A stretch of DNA of 64,000 nucleotides from Chrysomallon squamiferum (lineage: Eukaryota > Mollusca > Gastropoda > Neomphalida > Peltospiridae), in the NCBI GenBank assembly GCA_012295275.1, contig CM022672.1:9875404-9939403 (forward strand), written 5' to 3'. A program made the translations under genes and the position numbers. Positions 13,706-25,020 of the stretch are shown here, piece by piece. Under the pieces are notes generated by a model, which saw only the letters and a program-made list of their open reading frames with translations, was not told the origin of the DNA and ran no database searches. Numbering within the stretch: the stretch's first letter is position 1; every line of letters starts with the position of its first letter.

Positions 13706-14446
13706 ATGATCCTTCTGTAACAATTGTACCAGTTAAACATATCAGTTTTAGTCACTGACTCTTTGACTCTGAAATCACTTTCTGATTTGTTTTCTCAAGC
13801 AGAAAATGAAAGATACCAGTTAATATTAAAACTTTAACCACAAACTCACAAATCAAAATAAAGAAGACATAAATCTTTTGTATCACAGTAATAACAGTCA
13901 GAATTCTTTCTGGAAAACTGGTAAAAAACGGTTTTAGATGTGTACTAATTTGTGTATGTTAAATACAGTTTTGTTCTTTACTTACAACTGTTTATATTTT
14001 TTAAATATTTTGCCATGGGCCAGGAAACTAGAAAATCTAGAATTCTGATCACCTGCAGTACCAGTCTTTTCTCAGAAAACTGGTCTGGAATCTGTGAGAC
14101 ATCGGTCTATTGAAATCATTCAGTTCTGGGGGAATTCCAGTTTAGTAAGGGTCCTATTTTCAGAGGTTTTACTGTATTACAGGCTTTTGATAAACCAATC
14201 ACAGACCGTGGATGAAAAGAAAAATGGCCAGAGTTATGAAAATGTCTATGATATTTCTTGAATAACAATAACATTTACATGACAATTCACTGACTAAATA
14301 AACCGCAAACATGACATCACAGGCAGCAGACTATTTCAAATAAACCAATAATGTAATAAAAGAAGTTTATAAAAGATGCTGCAGTGTCCAAACAAATCTC
14401 TGATAGAAATAGTTTAAAAAAGAACATCAAGGCTATGAATAAAAAT

Positions 14447-14580
14447 TGTGAACTGTAACCTTTATGTAGACCAGAATAAAGCAGTAGACAGTCACTGTGA
14501 ACTGTAACCTGTATGGACCGGAATAAAGTAGACAACCGTTATGAATTGTAATCTTTATGTAGACCAGAGTAAAGGAGTGG
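14447..14580. repeat. 44-50 bp tandem repeat, three copies
   Basis: Three units starting near 14449, 14499 and 14543, each with GAACTGTAACCTTTATGTAG-like sequence followed by ACCAGAATAAAG-like sequence. Confidence 0.8.
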
Positions 14581-15317
14581 ACTGAATGCGTGTATCAGAT
14601 TGCCACTAATTGCCACATTCAGTGTACAGCTGGACATAATTGGATTCATTCACTGATCAGGAGATCAAACAGATTTCGATTGTGACAAACCAGTCACTGG
14701 TACAGACAACTGGACATAATAGACAATGCCTGCTGCAGAAATAACACTTTATTAGTCATTTCACTGTCTATCTTTGCTCAAGTAAATCAACACTGTCTTT
14801 TATTTAATATTTGTAAAGTTAGAAACTGGCTGTAAATTTTGTATTATCAAAAAAATATATATAGATAACTTTGAGTTATGGTAAAATAGAGTAAACTCCC
14901 AAAACAAGCAAGCAGGGAAGGGAAAAAGAAAAAAAAAGAAGAATTTTTGCTTTTATGATTATGGTTATGTGGCAGTGTACATGCCATGGACAATTCAGAC
15001 AATGACAGAGAAAACCTGCTGATGTCACACAATAATCAATCTTTTGTTTTTTAATTAGCAGCAAAGAGATTTTGATATATTAAAAAATGGGTAATGCAGT
15101 ACAAATGTTAACGATTCCATTCTTCCTTTGAAACTCCTATTTACAGATATAAAAAATCAGAATAATAATTTCACTCTTTGGTTGAAAAGATTGGAGTGTC
15201 TGTCTGTCTGTGTGTGTGCTACAATGGAATAGAAATTTTAATTAAATTAATAACTTGAAATGTAAAAAAATTTCAAATGATAATACAAAAAGGTAATTTG
15301 TGAAAGAAAGTGGGTTT

Positions 15318-15440
15318 TTTATTATTATTTATTTGTTTATTTTATTTTATTTTATTTTCATTTATTTTATTTTATTGTATATTATTTTATTTTATTTGTT
15401 TGTTTTACTTTATTTCATTTCATTTCATTTCATTTTATCT
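15318..15440. repeat. TTTTA / TTTCA pentanucleotide tract
   Basis: Imperfect pentanucleotide repeat ending in a run of ATTTC units. Confidence 0.85.
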
Positions 15441-15904
15441 AAAACACAGCAGATCATTATAAGCTGAAAATATTTTGTATTGATCACTGACAACACAAAT
15501 ACTTTAACAACCGGCCAAGAATAGCCACATACTTGAGAACTGACGCACATCACACACCATTATCTAATAAACCATATAGAACATTAAAGACATCTCTTAA
15601 AAACAGTTTGCCAGAAACATATCACCACTGATACTGATAGTTAAAACTAATTTAAACAATCATTCTGTATATAGAACTGACCAACATGTTCTTCTAGTGT
15701 CAGTAAAAAATAAAAATGATCTCACAAATACAGTTTTGAAAAGGTAAAATGATGTCATTCAGATGTTGTGTGTTAGTATTACTTTATTGTCATAACCAAT
15801 AAGTTTCCCAAAACAGTAAAATATCTTTTCATAGGTATATTTTTAAGGTCCTAGATTTAAACTCTAACCTGTTTGGACACTCATTTTTATTCTTATTATT
15901 ATTA

Positions 15905-16300
15905 CCTGTACCAGTTATTACTCTGATGTACCTGTAATTATTGTGATGTTCCTGTAATTATTGTCAAGTATCTGTAATTATTGTGCAGTCTCTGTAATTA
16001 TTGTGATGTACCTGTTATTACTGTGATGTAATTATTATGATTATACCTATAATTACTATGGTTTACATATAATTTCTGAGATGTACCTGTAATTATTAAG
16101 ATGTGCCTATAATTACTGTAATGTACCTGTTATTATTGTGATGTACCTGTAATTACTGATAAGTATCTGCAATTATTGTTATGTACCTGTAATCATTGTG
16201 AAACACCTGTACCTGTTGTGAAATATCTGTAATTATTGTGAAATATCTGTAACTGTTGTGAAATATCTGTAATTATTGTGAAATATCTGTAATTAAGGTG
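15905..16300. repeat. 20 bp minisatellite, about 20 copies
   Basis: Copies of a unit near GATGTACCTGTAATTATTGT. The period is close to 20 bp through most of the array, although copies have diverged by substitution, especially in the third to eighth bases. Confidence 0.9.
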
Positions 16301-16647
16301 TTGGAAACAAAAGCTGGCAGGATTCTGAGTTTTCTGTGGTAAACAGTGTAATTAAGATAAACATGTTTATAGCACAGACTGTACAAACTGCATTTCCTGC
16401 ACATTTAACAGTTGCACACAGTAGATATACCTCTAAATACATCCATACCAGCTGTTCTAAACATATGTGTGAGAAGTTTTCTCTCCCTCTGTCTTCCCCT
16501 CTTCTGTCTCTTTCTTTTTCTGTATATCTTCTCTCTTTTCTCTTTTTCTGTCTGTTTATGCCTCTTTCTTTCTTTCTTTCTTTTTTTTCTTACTTTATCA
16601 ATTGTTGCTTTTCTGTCATTTTTTTTCTCTATGTCTGTTTCTCTGAT

Positions 16648-16649
<2 letters not shown>

Positions 16650-16696
<47 letters not shown>
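16650..16696. repeat. (CT)n microsatellite
   Basis: Uninterrupted CT run within a pyrimidine-rich stretch (about 16480-16700). It creates arginine/glutamate and serine/leucine repeat frames that are not genes. Confidence 0.95.
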
Positions 16697-16698
<2 letters not shown>

Positions 16699-17427
16699 AC
16701 TGAATGCACTCACTCACACAAACTGACACTCATTCACTCAAATTGTTCCACAACTTCAAACAGTATAAATAACGCACCATTCTTTTAACTGTACATGTTA
16801 CTGTTTAACAGGAATTTGTATTTCAGAAACAATCTGACATTCTTCCTTCAAAAACAAACAAACACAGAAGAAACATTTGAAAAGCATGAGATAAGAAGAT
16901 TGATAATATGTTATTTACTTAAGATAATTTTCAGCAAACACTGTGGAAACAATAACAAGAAAATGAAGTTGAATGGCCATAAATCATAGTACAGTATGCA
17001 TCAGAAATGCACTCTGTAGGTTCAAACAAATAGATACATAGTGGGGAAAAAAATAAATCAAATGTCAGTGTAGATAGATCAAAATTAAACAAGCATAAAT
17101 CTGAAATAAGATTTTAAAAATAACTTATTATCCATCGTCTGTATTACTTTTCTGAAAATTATTAATAAAAATAATACAAAAACAACAACAAGAACAATAA
17201 TATTTTTCATTTAGCTATGTTTCAATGTCTATCCTGTTGATTGATTGTATGGATGGATGGATAATTGGAAGGAAAGACTGTAACAAACACTAACAAGAAA
17301 CAACTATTGTTATTATTATTTTTATTGATAACACTGCTTTCACCTGTCAGCAGTATCACATCATACATGATTCTAGATTTCATGTTATATACTTAATAAA
17401 ATTCACACAACATCATTAAGATACTGT

Positions 17428-17557
17428 TTGTCACTGGAGCTAGGTGTGACAGTCATGTCACATTCAAGTCCTTTCCTTCCAGAACTCAGTGCAGCCATTC
17501 ACAACCCAGCACTCACCACAGAACAAGTCAAACTCTCTCACAGCAAATGCACTACAG
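17428..17557 (+). other. possible 5' untranslated exon of the GPCR gene
   Basis: A compositionally complex patch ends in ACTACAG followed by the donor GTAAAT at 17558. Joined to the acceptor at 19708, its 44-codon open frame would stop five codons into the next exon, so it would be untranslated leader with an upstream frame. The 5' limit is unknown; the start given is the first ATG of the open frame. Donor shape and position are the only evidence. Confidence 0.25.
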
Positions 17558-18326
17558 GTAAATGTTTTTTTAAATTTATATTCATTGGTAATGTTTTATA
17601 TTTATATGCATGTATTTATGTATGTATGTATATATGTAAGTATGTAAACAATGTCTGTGAGTATGTGTGTGTATTTTTAATTTTTCTTCTGAATATATAT
17701 CAACAGCATATATAGGCAAATGTGCATTATTTTATTCACTGGTAAGGATATTTCATACATGCATACATACATTAATACATACGTACATAGATAAATAGAC
17801 ATATATGTAGATACATATATATATATATGTATGACAAAGCGAGAAATATTTAAAAAACAAACACCATATAAATAAAATAAATATACAAATATCTCACTCA
17901 CAGATACAGACAGAAAACCAATTAAGAAACATTTAACCCAAATAGTTAGAAAACTTAAAATAAAAAAATAAGAATATAAAATTAAAAATGAAACAACAAA
18001 AGAAAAGATTTTAAATGTGTTAATAATAAATGTACAGTCAGCCTTGAACACAAACAATTTATCTTTCGTTAAAAAGTGACTATTACATACTCTTATAAAA
18101 AAAAAATGATAATAATAACTGACAATTGTTAATTTTTTAATGACTTTATTGTAAATCTATATAGAACTTCTTTAACACAAGCAACTTATCTTTCCTTATA
18201 AACTGATTGTTAGAAATTCTTATGAAAAAAAAAGAAAAAAAAAAAAAAGTAATAATAATAATTAATTAAAAAGGATGTAAAACTACATTCAGCTTTGATT
18301 TGATGATATTCTTCTACATTTTCCAG

Positions 18327-18417
18327 TTGAAAGGCTGTGAAGAAATTCAACAAAGCAAATGGTTGACAGTGTAATAATCAAAGAGGTGCTGAAAATTTTC
18401 TTTAACCGTAAGTGCAA
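18327..18417 (+). other. possible internal 5' untranslated exon
   Basis: Preceded by TACATTTTCCAG and followed by the strong donor GTAAGT at 18418, giving a 91 bp exon-like segment about 1.3 kb upstream of the GPCR coding exon. The segment contains ATG codons, so it would carry a short upstream frame. This rests on splice signals alone. Confidence 0.25.
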
Positions 18418-19494
18418 ACCGATAAAACAAATTGCTCTTGTGTTTAACACCAATAACAGCAGCTGGACCCTGCAGTGGAACCTTCAGTTAGTCTAGTAAT
18501 AGTTTTTTTTCTTCACTGATTTCATGGATATTGTATTTTCAAGGAAAGCATGATGATCTTGAGGGCTCTGAATGTGAAAACCTCAAAATCAATGAAAGGT
18601 TTTTCAAGAGAAAGAAATCAATCTATTCCCGACTGATGGGTCATCTGTTTTGTTGAAGCCAGTTGAGATGATCTTCATCTCAATGAACTTGAGAGATTTT
18701 CAAAAACTCACAAGCCTGCCAGTCTAATTATGACTGATGTTTGTGAATGTGTGTACTCTGTGTTTCTTTGTCATCAATCACTCTTATTTCTCAAGATGTT
18801 CAGGAACTAAACAATGAAGAAAAAACAAATGATTCAAAGGCCAAAAACCTCTTTGAGCATTCTGTGACACGACCAAACTGTTAGCATTTCACAGTAAAAA
18901 TATTATTCTTTCCTCTCGCACAAACTGGTTCTACTGAGTTCTGGTATCAGAAACATGTTTGTGAGATGAAGAGTTTCAAAGAGATCATCGTTTATGTTAG
19001 GCGGTTTTACTTTGTTGAGATAAAATCTATATCAGCTTGGTAAATCAATTAAATCCTGTAGTAACATGCAGATGCAAAAATTATTTAAGTGCTTAGTTGG
19101 TGTTTATGTGGTATTTAATTATATATATATACATATAATTTGTTTTTCCTTTTAAAAACAAAATGTAAAAAAGTATAAAATATTTAAAATGTGATATGTG
19201 AAAGCCATAGCACTTCACAACTGTTACTAATATTTAATTTAATGGAATAAATAAAAAAAATAATAATAAAATGAGATTAAAAAAAAACCAAAAAAAAACC
19301 AGGTAATAATTATTAATATATTAAAGTAGAATATATCTGTACACATATCATTATTATTCTTAAAGAAATTATAAAATGTTTATATTTACTCTTACTTGCT
19401 TGCACTTATAACAACAATATAAAATTATTTTTTTTATCTGTTTAGTGAAATTTAATATTTATTCTTAATTTTGTTTATTCATTGTTATGGTACA

Positions 19495-19655
19495 CAAACA
19501 TAAATATTTTGCATATGTGCATGTGTGTGTATGTGTATGTGTGTGTATGTGTGTGTGTGTGTGTGTGTGCAAATATATGTGTATGTGTATGTATAAATAC
19601 ATATAGACACAGAGATACATATAGACTACATACACATACATACATACTGAATTAG
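19495..19655. repeat. (TG)n / (TATG)n tract
   Basis: TG-rich and then ATAC-rich tract directly upstream of the GPCR exon, probably within its 5' intron or promoter. Confidence 0.85.
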
Positions 19656-19739
19656 CAAAATCTGTTAACGACAAATTATAAATGCTGTTATTTCAATATT
19701 CTCCACAGATTGTCCAGTATGAGGATTTCGCTGTGAAGA

Positions 19740-21737
19740 ATGGACAACTCTGACACTCTGCTTTCAACTCGGGTGCTGCTTACTCTGACACTTGTCTTAC
19801 TGATTCTGCTTGTTACAGCTGTTAACCTCATTGTATGGATGGTCACACGTCTCAGCTCTGTCAGCAATGACATGTTCAAACACTGCCTGGCCACCATCGT
19901 GTTTGCCAATTTGATAGCAGTGACATTTTGTCTTCCTGCCCAACTGCTGTACATCTCGTTGGGGAAATGGACATTTGGTACGGCTGTGTGTGTTTTTACA
20001 ATTACTCTCGACTCAGTAACGTTTGTGACAGTCACGTGGTTTCTTGTTGTGCTTGTGATGGACAGGATCTTCACCTCAAGCCTGCCTCAGATTTATTTGA
20101 CTTTCAGAAAAAAGCACACGAGAGCTGTTCATGTTTTAATCTGGGCAATTTTGATGCTGTTGACGCTGCCATTTTTTCTTGTCGAGTTCCTGAAATTAGA
20201 TAACGATGTGTCGAGACTTCGCTGCCACGTGCCCTTTCATTCAACTGCTACTCTTTTTCTCATTATGTTTGGTTTTGTGATTCCTCTCTCAATTATAGGC
20301 TTCTTTCTGACGTACTTGTGGCTCAGAATAATAAAGAGCAAACTGGCAGGAAGAAAGAAGGTTTCAGCAATGGACAGAAGCAAATATGTTTTAAAAAGTG
20401 AAACACGGACAGTTACCCCTTGGGGGAAAAACTGGTTACTCAGTATTGATGAGAGAGTTAGCAAAGGTCCAAACAATGTTCTCCCACCTCTGAGAAGACA
20501 CAGCGTTGCAGAATGTGACCAAGAGATGAATGAAGACTTGCCAGAAGCAGGCAGCAGAGAAAGGAGAATCAGCCTGCCTGAAGGAACAGTTTCTCAAGAA
20601 ATGTGTCAAAAAGAAAGTCTACATTATTCAGTATCATTTGATAAAAAACAGAATAAAGAAATACTATCAAAGGGTCATACAAACTCTATGTCTTGGGTAA
20701 AAATGGGAAATATTTTGACTAGAAAACTCCCTGATGGAAAAGAAACAAATCTGCAGAATAAAGAAGCATGTGAGAGAAAAGTAATGACCCCTGCAGATAA
20801 AAGAAATCTATATCAAAAAAATGTCCTCTATCTTCCCGGAGCCATTCTAGATCAACCAGACTTACAAGAATGTCAAATTTGTGATCAACTAGGTCAACCA
20901 GCTAATGAACCAAGCCTACAAGTTGGTGAAACAGGCCAACAAGCTGATCTACCTGGCCAACAAAATAACCCACAAACTTATCAACTAAGCCAACTAAATT
21001 ATCAACCAGGATTCAAATATTATCAACAAGATAATCAATCCAGCCTTCCAGTTAATCAGTTAGATCACACTGATATATCAGGCCAAAAAACTAATCAATT
21101 AGGGCAAAAAACTGTTCAGTCAGTTTCAAATACAAATCAACCAGGCCAAAATATTGATCAGTCACACCAAAATAATGATCAATTAGGTCAAATTATCGAT
21201 CAACCATATCAAAATGCTAATCAGTTAGGTCATCAAGATGTTGCTGAGTTAGAGATAGGTTCTAACAGAGAAGTTTTTTCTCATGAAATAAACGAACAAT
21301 TGAGACATCCTCCAAATCCGACTTTCTTTGGTGACTTAGTGTGTGTGCCACTTGAAAAACACTTGAAAGACAACATGTGGGTTAAGGGCAGCAGATCAAA
21401 ACTTGATTCTGACTTTGATAACAATGTCTGTGATGATTCCAATGATGATGATGATGATGGTGATTATGAAGTACAGGTAACTGTGGCTTTATCTGTCATG
21501 TTTGGTTTTAATATAATTCTATGGCTGCCACACCTGTGTATGTTTTACCTACAGGTATATTGTGACACCTGTCAGGTACGTCTAGATGTCTGGATATTGT
21601 TGAAGGTTATAGGACAGATCAGTCTGATTACAAACCCTGTGTGTCTGCTGTTTGCTGTTAAAGACTGGAAGCCTCTTCTCAAGTATGTCCTGTCAGGCTT
21701 TGGCACATTTTCTTACCAGTGTTTCCAGAGATGGTGA
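19740..21737 (+). CDS. orphan rhodopsin-family (class A) GPCR with very long third intracellular loop
   Basis: Intronless 665-residue seven-helix receptor. Approximate helices: TM1 11-36, TM2 46-72, TM3 83-107, TM4 128-150, TM5 168-197, TM6 578-603, TM7 615-640, then a helix-8-like DWKPLLKYVL at 642-651. Class A marks are W77 in the first outer loop, the cysteine pair C84/C162, LWLP in TM6 and NP in TM7. Several hallmarks are altered: DRY is DRI (108-110), NPxxY is NPVCLLF, and TM2 has FANLI where an LAxxD is usual. Intracellular loop 3 spans about 198-577 (380 residues), with two RRxS protein kinase A-type sites (RRHS, RRIS), a Gln/Asn-rich heptad repeat and an acidic stretch just before TM6. 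The start has A at -3 and G at +4, and a splice acceptor (CTCCACAG) lies 31 bp upstream, so 5' untranslated exons are likely. Ligand and subfamily are not recognised; the general look is peptide- or amine-receptor-like. Confidence 0.9.
   Translation: MDNSDTLLSTRVLLTLTLVLLILLVTAVNLIVWMVTRLSSVSNDMFKHCLATIVFANLIAVTFCLPAQLLYISLGKWTFGTAVCVFTITLDSVTFVTVTWFLVVLVMDRIFTSSLPQIYLTFRKKHTRAVHVLIWAILMLLTLPFFLVEFLKLDNDVSRLRCHVPFHSTATLFLIMFGFVIPLSIIGFFLTYLWLRIIKSKLAGRKKVSAMDRSKYVLKSETRTVTPWGKNWLLSIDERVSKGPNNVLPPLRRHSVAECDQEMNEDLPEAGSRERRISLPEGTVSQEMCQKESLHYSVSFDKKQNKEILSKGHTNSMSWVKMGNILTRKLPDGKETNLQNKEACERKVMTPADKRNLYQKNVLYLPGAILDQPDLQECQICDQLGQPANEPSLQVGETGQQADLPGQQNNPQTYQLSQLNYQPGFKYYQQDNQSSLPVNQLDHTDISGQKTNQLGQKTVQSVSNTNQPGQNIDQSHQNNDQLGQIIDQPYQNANQLGHQDVAELEIGSNREVFSHEINEQLRHPPNPTFFGDLVCVPLEKHLKDNMWVKGSRSKLDSDFDNNVCDDSNDDDDDGDYEVQVTVALSVMFGFNIILWLPHLCMFYLQVYCDTCQVRLDVWILLKVIGQISLITNPVCLLFAVKDWKPLLKYVLSGFGTFSYQCFQRW
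20890..21240 (+). repeat. coding Gln/Asn-rich heptad minisatellite in the GPCR loop
   Basis: Residues about 384-500 of the receptor carry degenerate repeats built on QLGQ / QPGQ plus NQ or DQ. The clearest run (about 467-500) is in register every seven residues (21 bp): QPGQNID, QSHQNND, QLGQIID, QPYQNAN, QLGHQDV. The period preserves the frame, so copy number can change without breaking the protein. Confidence 0.8.
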
Positions 21738-21924
21738 TTTTTCTTGTGAAGATACAAGCGTCTGTCAAAAATGTTGTTTTATTTTTCCCTCTCAAAAACT
21801 GGCATAGACATGTTTTCTACACTGACCAAGTTATCAAAACTATGTTACTGTAATTAGTGGTGATAATTAAGAAATACAGTCTTAACTTGTAATTTAGAAT
21901 CAGTACTGAAATGACCATCTTTTA

Positions 21925-21930
21925 AATAAA
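21925..21930 (+). promoter_or_regulatory. candidate polyadenylation signal of the GPCR gene
   Basis: First AATAAA after the stop codon, about 190 bp downstream. Such hexamers are common by chance in this AT-rich DNA. Confidence 0.35.
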
Positions 21931-22283
21931 AAAGTTTTCTATATTCCTATTTCAATATCTCTCTGTATCAACATCTTTCTCTGTCAGTAATTTTTTTTTA
22001 CCTTTTTTTGTCTCTTTCTCTTCAATTTTTATTCTCTAAGTCATTCTTTATCTCTGACTTCTACATACTAGATATACATTCATACACACACTCAAAGTGC
22101 ATTAATCTAATTATAAATACATAAATGCAAAAAACTACAAGAGTGGCACTAATTTTGTCACTTTTTATACACATAAAGAAACTATGGACACTACACAGCA
22201 GTTAAACATTCAGAACTATCCATTAAGCTGACAAACAGCTTTTAGAATAATTATTGTCCAGGGTGCCATTTCGAAATCCACAT

Positions 22284-22286
<3 letters not shown>

Positions 22287-22320
<34 letters not shown>
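22287..22320. repeat. poly(A) tract of 34
   Basis: Uninterrupted adenine run. Confidence 0.9.
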
Positions 22321-22328
<8 letters not shown>

Positions 22329-22844
22329 ACCACTGAAAATTAAATGCACTATATCCTAGAAAAAACTTAACACACATTGATCATTTCTGAAATATTTCCA
22401 AAAATAACATATTAGGTCATCTTAGACCCCTGAACATTTCTACTACTGTGAATGTTTTATACAAAGTCAATAGACTTAAGGTGTAATATTAATGCTAGAA
22501 AATGATAATACAAAGTCATATAACCAGAAATATCATGACTTAGTTTACATAATGTGAAACTGTGTCACTATCATTTTTAATTTAATTTGTGATTTTACTG
22601 AATTATTGCTCATTCCAAGCTCAATTAATTATATAACAAAGGCTGAGTTACATGTTACCCAGTCTCTAGAAAAATATCTATGAAAGATCTTTTGCTGCTA
22701 ACTCTAAAAAGAGTAAATACTGCATGACAGCAGTACTTTTTTTTTTCTTCATTGTTTGATCATATTTAACCACTTGTATTATACATTAGAATTCAGGATT
22801 AATTATACATTTATAATAATTTAAAAAAAAATGATTTACTATTT

Positions 22845-23100
22845 TTTTTCTCTTTATTTATTTAACTTGTTTACTTTATTTATTTATTTAATTATTTATT
22901 TTACTACTTATTTATTTATTCTTTAATTTATTCATTTATTTTACTCCATTTAATTTATTTACTTATTATTTACTTTATTTATTTAATTATTTATTTATTT
23001 TATTCGGTTTATTTACTTTTGATTATTTATTTTACTCTGTTTAAGTAATTTATTGTATTTATTACATTTACTGTATTTATTTATTTATTTATTTCATTCT
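22845..23100. repeat. (TTTA)n-rich tract
   Basis: Imperfect ATTT tetranucleotide repeat with recurring TTTATTTACTT-like interruptions. Confidence 0.85.
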
Positions 23101-23470
23101 ATTTAACAAACTGACACACAAACAACTGGATTGAAAGTGCGAAACCCCAACAAAAATATTTGATCATATATGTATATGGTGTAGTTTTTCTTTTCTGGCT
23201 CTATTAACAACAAGTACTATCAATAATTACATATACTCATTGTTTCTTATACTGGTTACATATTCATGCCTAGCCACTGGGGATCTCAAGACTATATTAC
23301 CATCAAAATATCATTACAGGTTGCATGACAAACAAATGTTTGTGTATAATTACTACAGTTATTACAAAGAATGGACATGAATAATCAAATGTGTTTCTTT
23401 TATTTTAAATTATTTACCCTTGATAGTGTTTATTTTGTTTATACTGTAAAAATAAATTAACATGTAAATG

Positions 23471-23479
23471 TGTGTGTTT

Positions 23480-23516
<37 letters not shown>
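23471..23516. repeat. (TG)n microsatellite
   Basis: TG dinucleotide run with two early TTTG interruptions. Confidence 0.9.
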
Positions 23517-23519
<3 letters not shown>

Positions 23520-23639
23520 TAATTTATATACATGTATGTATGTGTATGTGTGTGTATGTATGTTAGAACTAATAGTTGAAGTTAGAGTACTTTAACCAGT
23601 TCTATTATAATTACTACTACTACTGCTATTGTACTGTCA

Positions 23640-23797
23640 TCATCATCATCATATTTATATTGTTATTATTACTATTATTATTATTATTGTCATTATTATC
23701 ATTATTCTTATTCTTGTTATTCTTATTATTATTGTCATTGTTATTATTATTTTTATTATTATTAATATTATTATTATTTTTTTTTTTTTTTTTTTTG
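23640..23797. repeat. (TTA)n / CAT triplet tract with poly(T)
   Basis: Interrupted TTA repeat ending in about 19 T. Open frames across it are artefacts. Confidence 0.9.
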
Positions 23798-24704
23798 CAC
23801 AAATACTGAAAAAGAACTCTATATTAGAGAGATTAAAAAAGAACAGTTTATCAAATATTTTTGGTCTACATTTATTTTGTTACTTATTTAATTATTTATG
23901 TTTCAAAGAAAACTTATTATGTTAGAAACAAAGTCTAGCCCCGAATTAACACATTTTTGTGGCTGCACTTTTGTGAAAATCACAGTCACAAGAAATGTAA
24001 AGAGAAAAATAAATTATTTATTTTGTTCTGTCTTGTTTTGTCTGTCTTGTCTTGTGCTGTTCTCTTCTGTTCCATTTTATTATTTTATCTTATCTTATTT
24101 GCTTATTCATTTATTCATTCATTCATTCACTGTTTTCTTTTTTTTATATTATTTTTTTATTTATTATTATTTTTTATTTAATTTAATTTAATTTTTTAAT
24201 TTTTTTAAATATTATTATTATTATTTTTTTATTTCACTGTACCTTACTTTACTTTACCTTCACTTTATTTCATTTCAATTCATTTTATTTTATTTCATTA
24301 TTTTTTTTTTTTTTTTTCATTTAATCATGCACTAAAATATAAATATATCACACAGAAAAGAAAGTTAAAGACAATACCGTATGTAAAACATATTAAAAAT
24401 AGCACTCTGTTACGGAGTAACAAACATTAAAATTATTCAACATTTCTGAATAAAGTTAATACCTTGCGAATCCCCTGTGGTAATGAAAATACCATTATGT
24501 AATACAGCAGTTTTTATTTTCACAGTTTTAATGATGTTGTAACTTCATTAATAACTCCTGAATGTAAATGTAGAATTAGCTAGAATTAGTTATCACCCAT
24601 TAAATGAAAATAATAATAAAAAAACAAATGTAAGTTAATGTGCATATTACGTGTGCAAGTATATGTGTCAGTGTATGTGGTGGGCAAGTGTTGGGTCTTT
24701 TAAA

Positions 24705-25020
24705 ATATATATAGATAGAGACAGACAAATAGATGGATGGTTGAATAGACACAAAGAAAGTAGATTACACTTTTTTTTATAGAGAGATTGATTGATAGAT
24801 ACAGACAGACAGATAGAATGACTGAAACACATAAATGAATGGATGGATAGACACAAAAAAAAGAAAAGTAGATTACACCTTTTAATAGAGAGATTGATAG
24901 ACAGACACAGACAGACAGACAGACTGATAGATACACATATATGGATGACTGGATAGACGGGAAAATAAGCAGAGATATAAATATGTAGATAAGTAAACAG
25001 ACATGTAGGCAAAGAAACAG
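24705..25020. repeat. GATA/GACA-rich tandem duplication, about 105-130 bp unit
   Basis: Two to three diverged copies of a composite unit: ATGGATAGACACAAA, then AAAGTAGATTACAC, a T-rich stretch, ATAGAGAGATTGAT, then (GACA)n. Copies are clear at about 24732-24830 and 24840-24940. Confidence 0.75.

Larger units (their letters stand above)
9691..17400. other. intergenic, no gene recognised
   Basis: Apart from the tandem repeats listed individually, I see no exon or RNA gene. A plus-strand frame at 10455-10733 is the most complex open stretch but resembles nothing I recognise. The 13.9-14.3 kb segment is relatively GC-balanced but has stops in every frame. Confidence 0.55.

Noticed and set aside
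16405-16788. Arg/Glu-repeat and Ser/Leu-repeat proteins over 16.4-16.8 kb
   Set aside because: They are translations of a CT microsatellite and pyrimidine-rich DNA on the two strands, with no domain.
18541-18960. Missing INPP5F exons or other coding exon in a relatively complex patch
   Set aside because: Both strands have frequent stops, and no SAC-domain or other motif appears in any frame.
23576-24191. Overlapping Ile/Leu-rich proteins
   Set aside because: They are translations of TTA/ATT repeats and poly(T), not genes.
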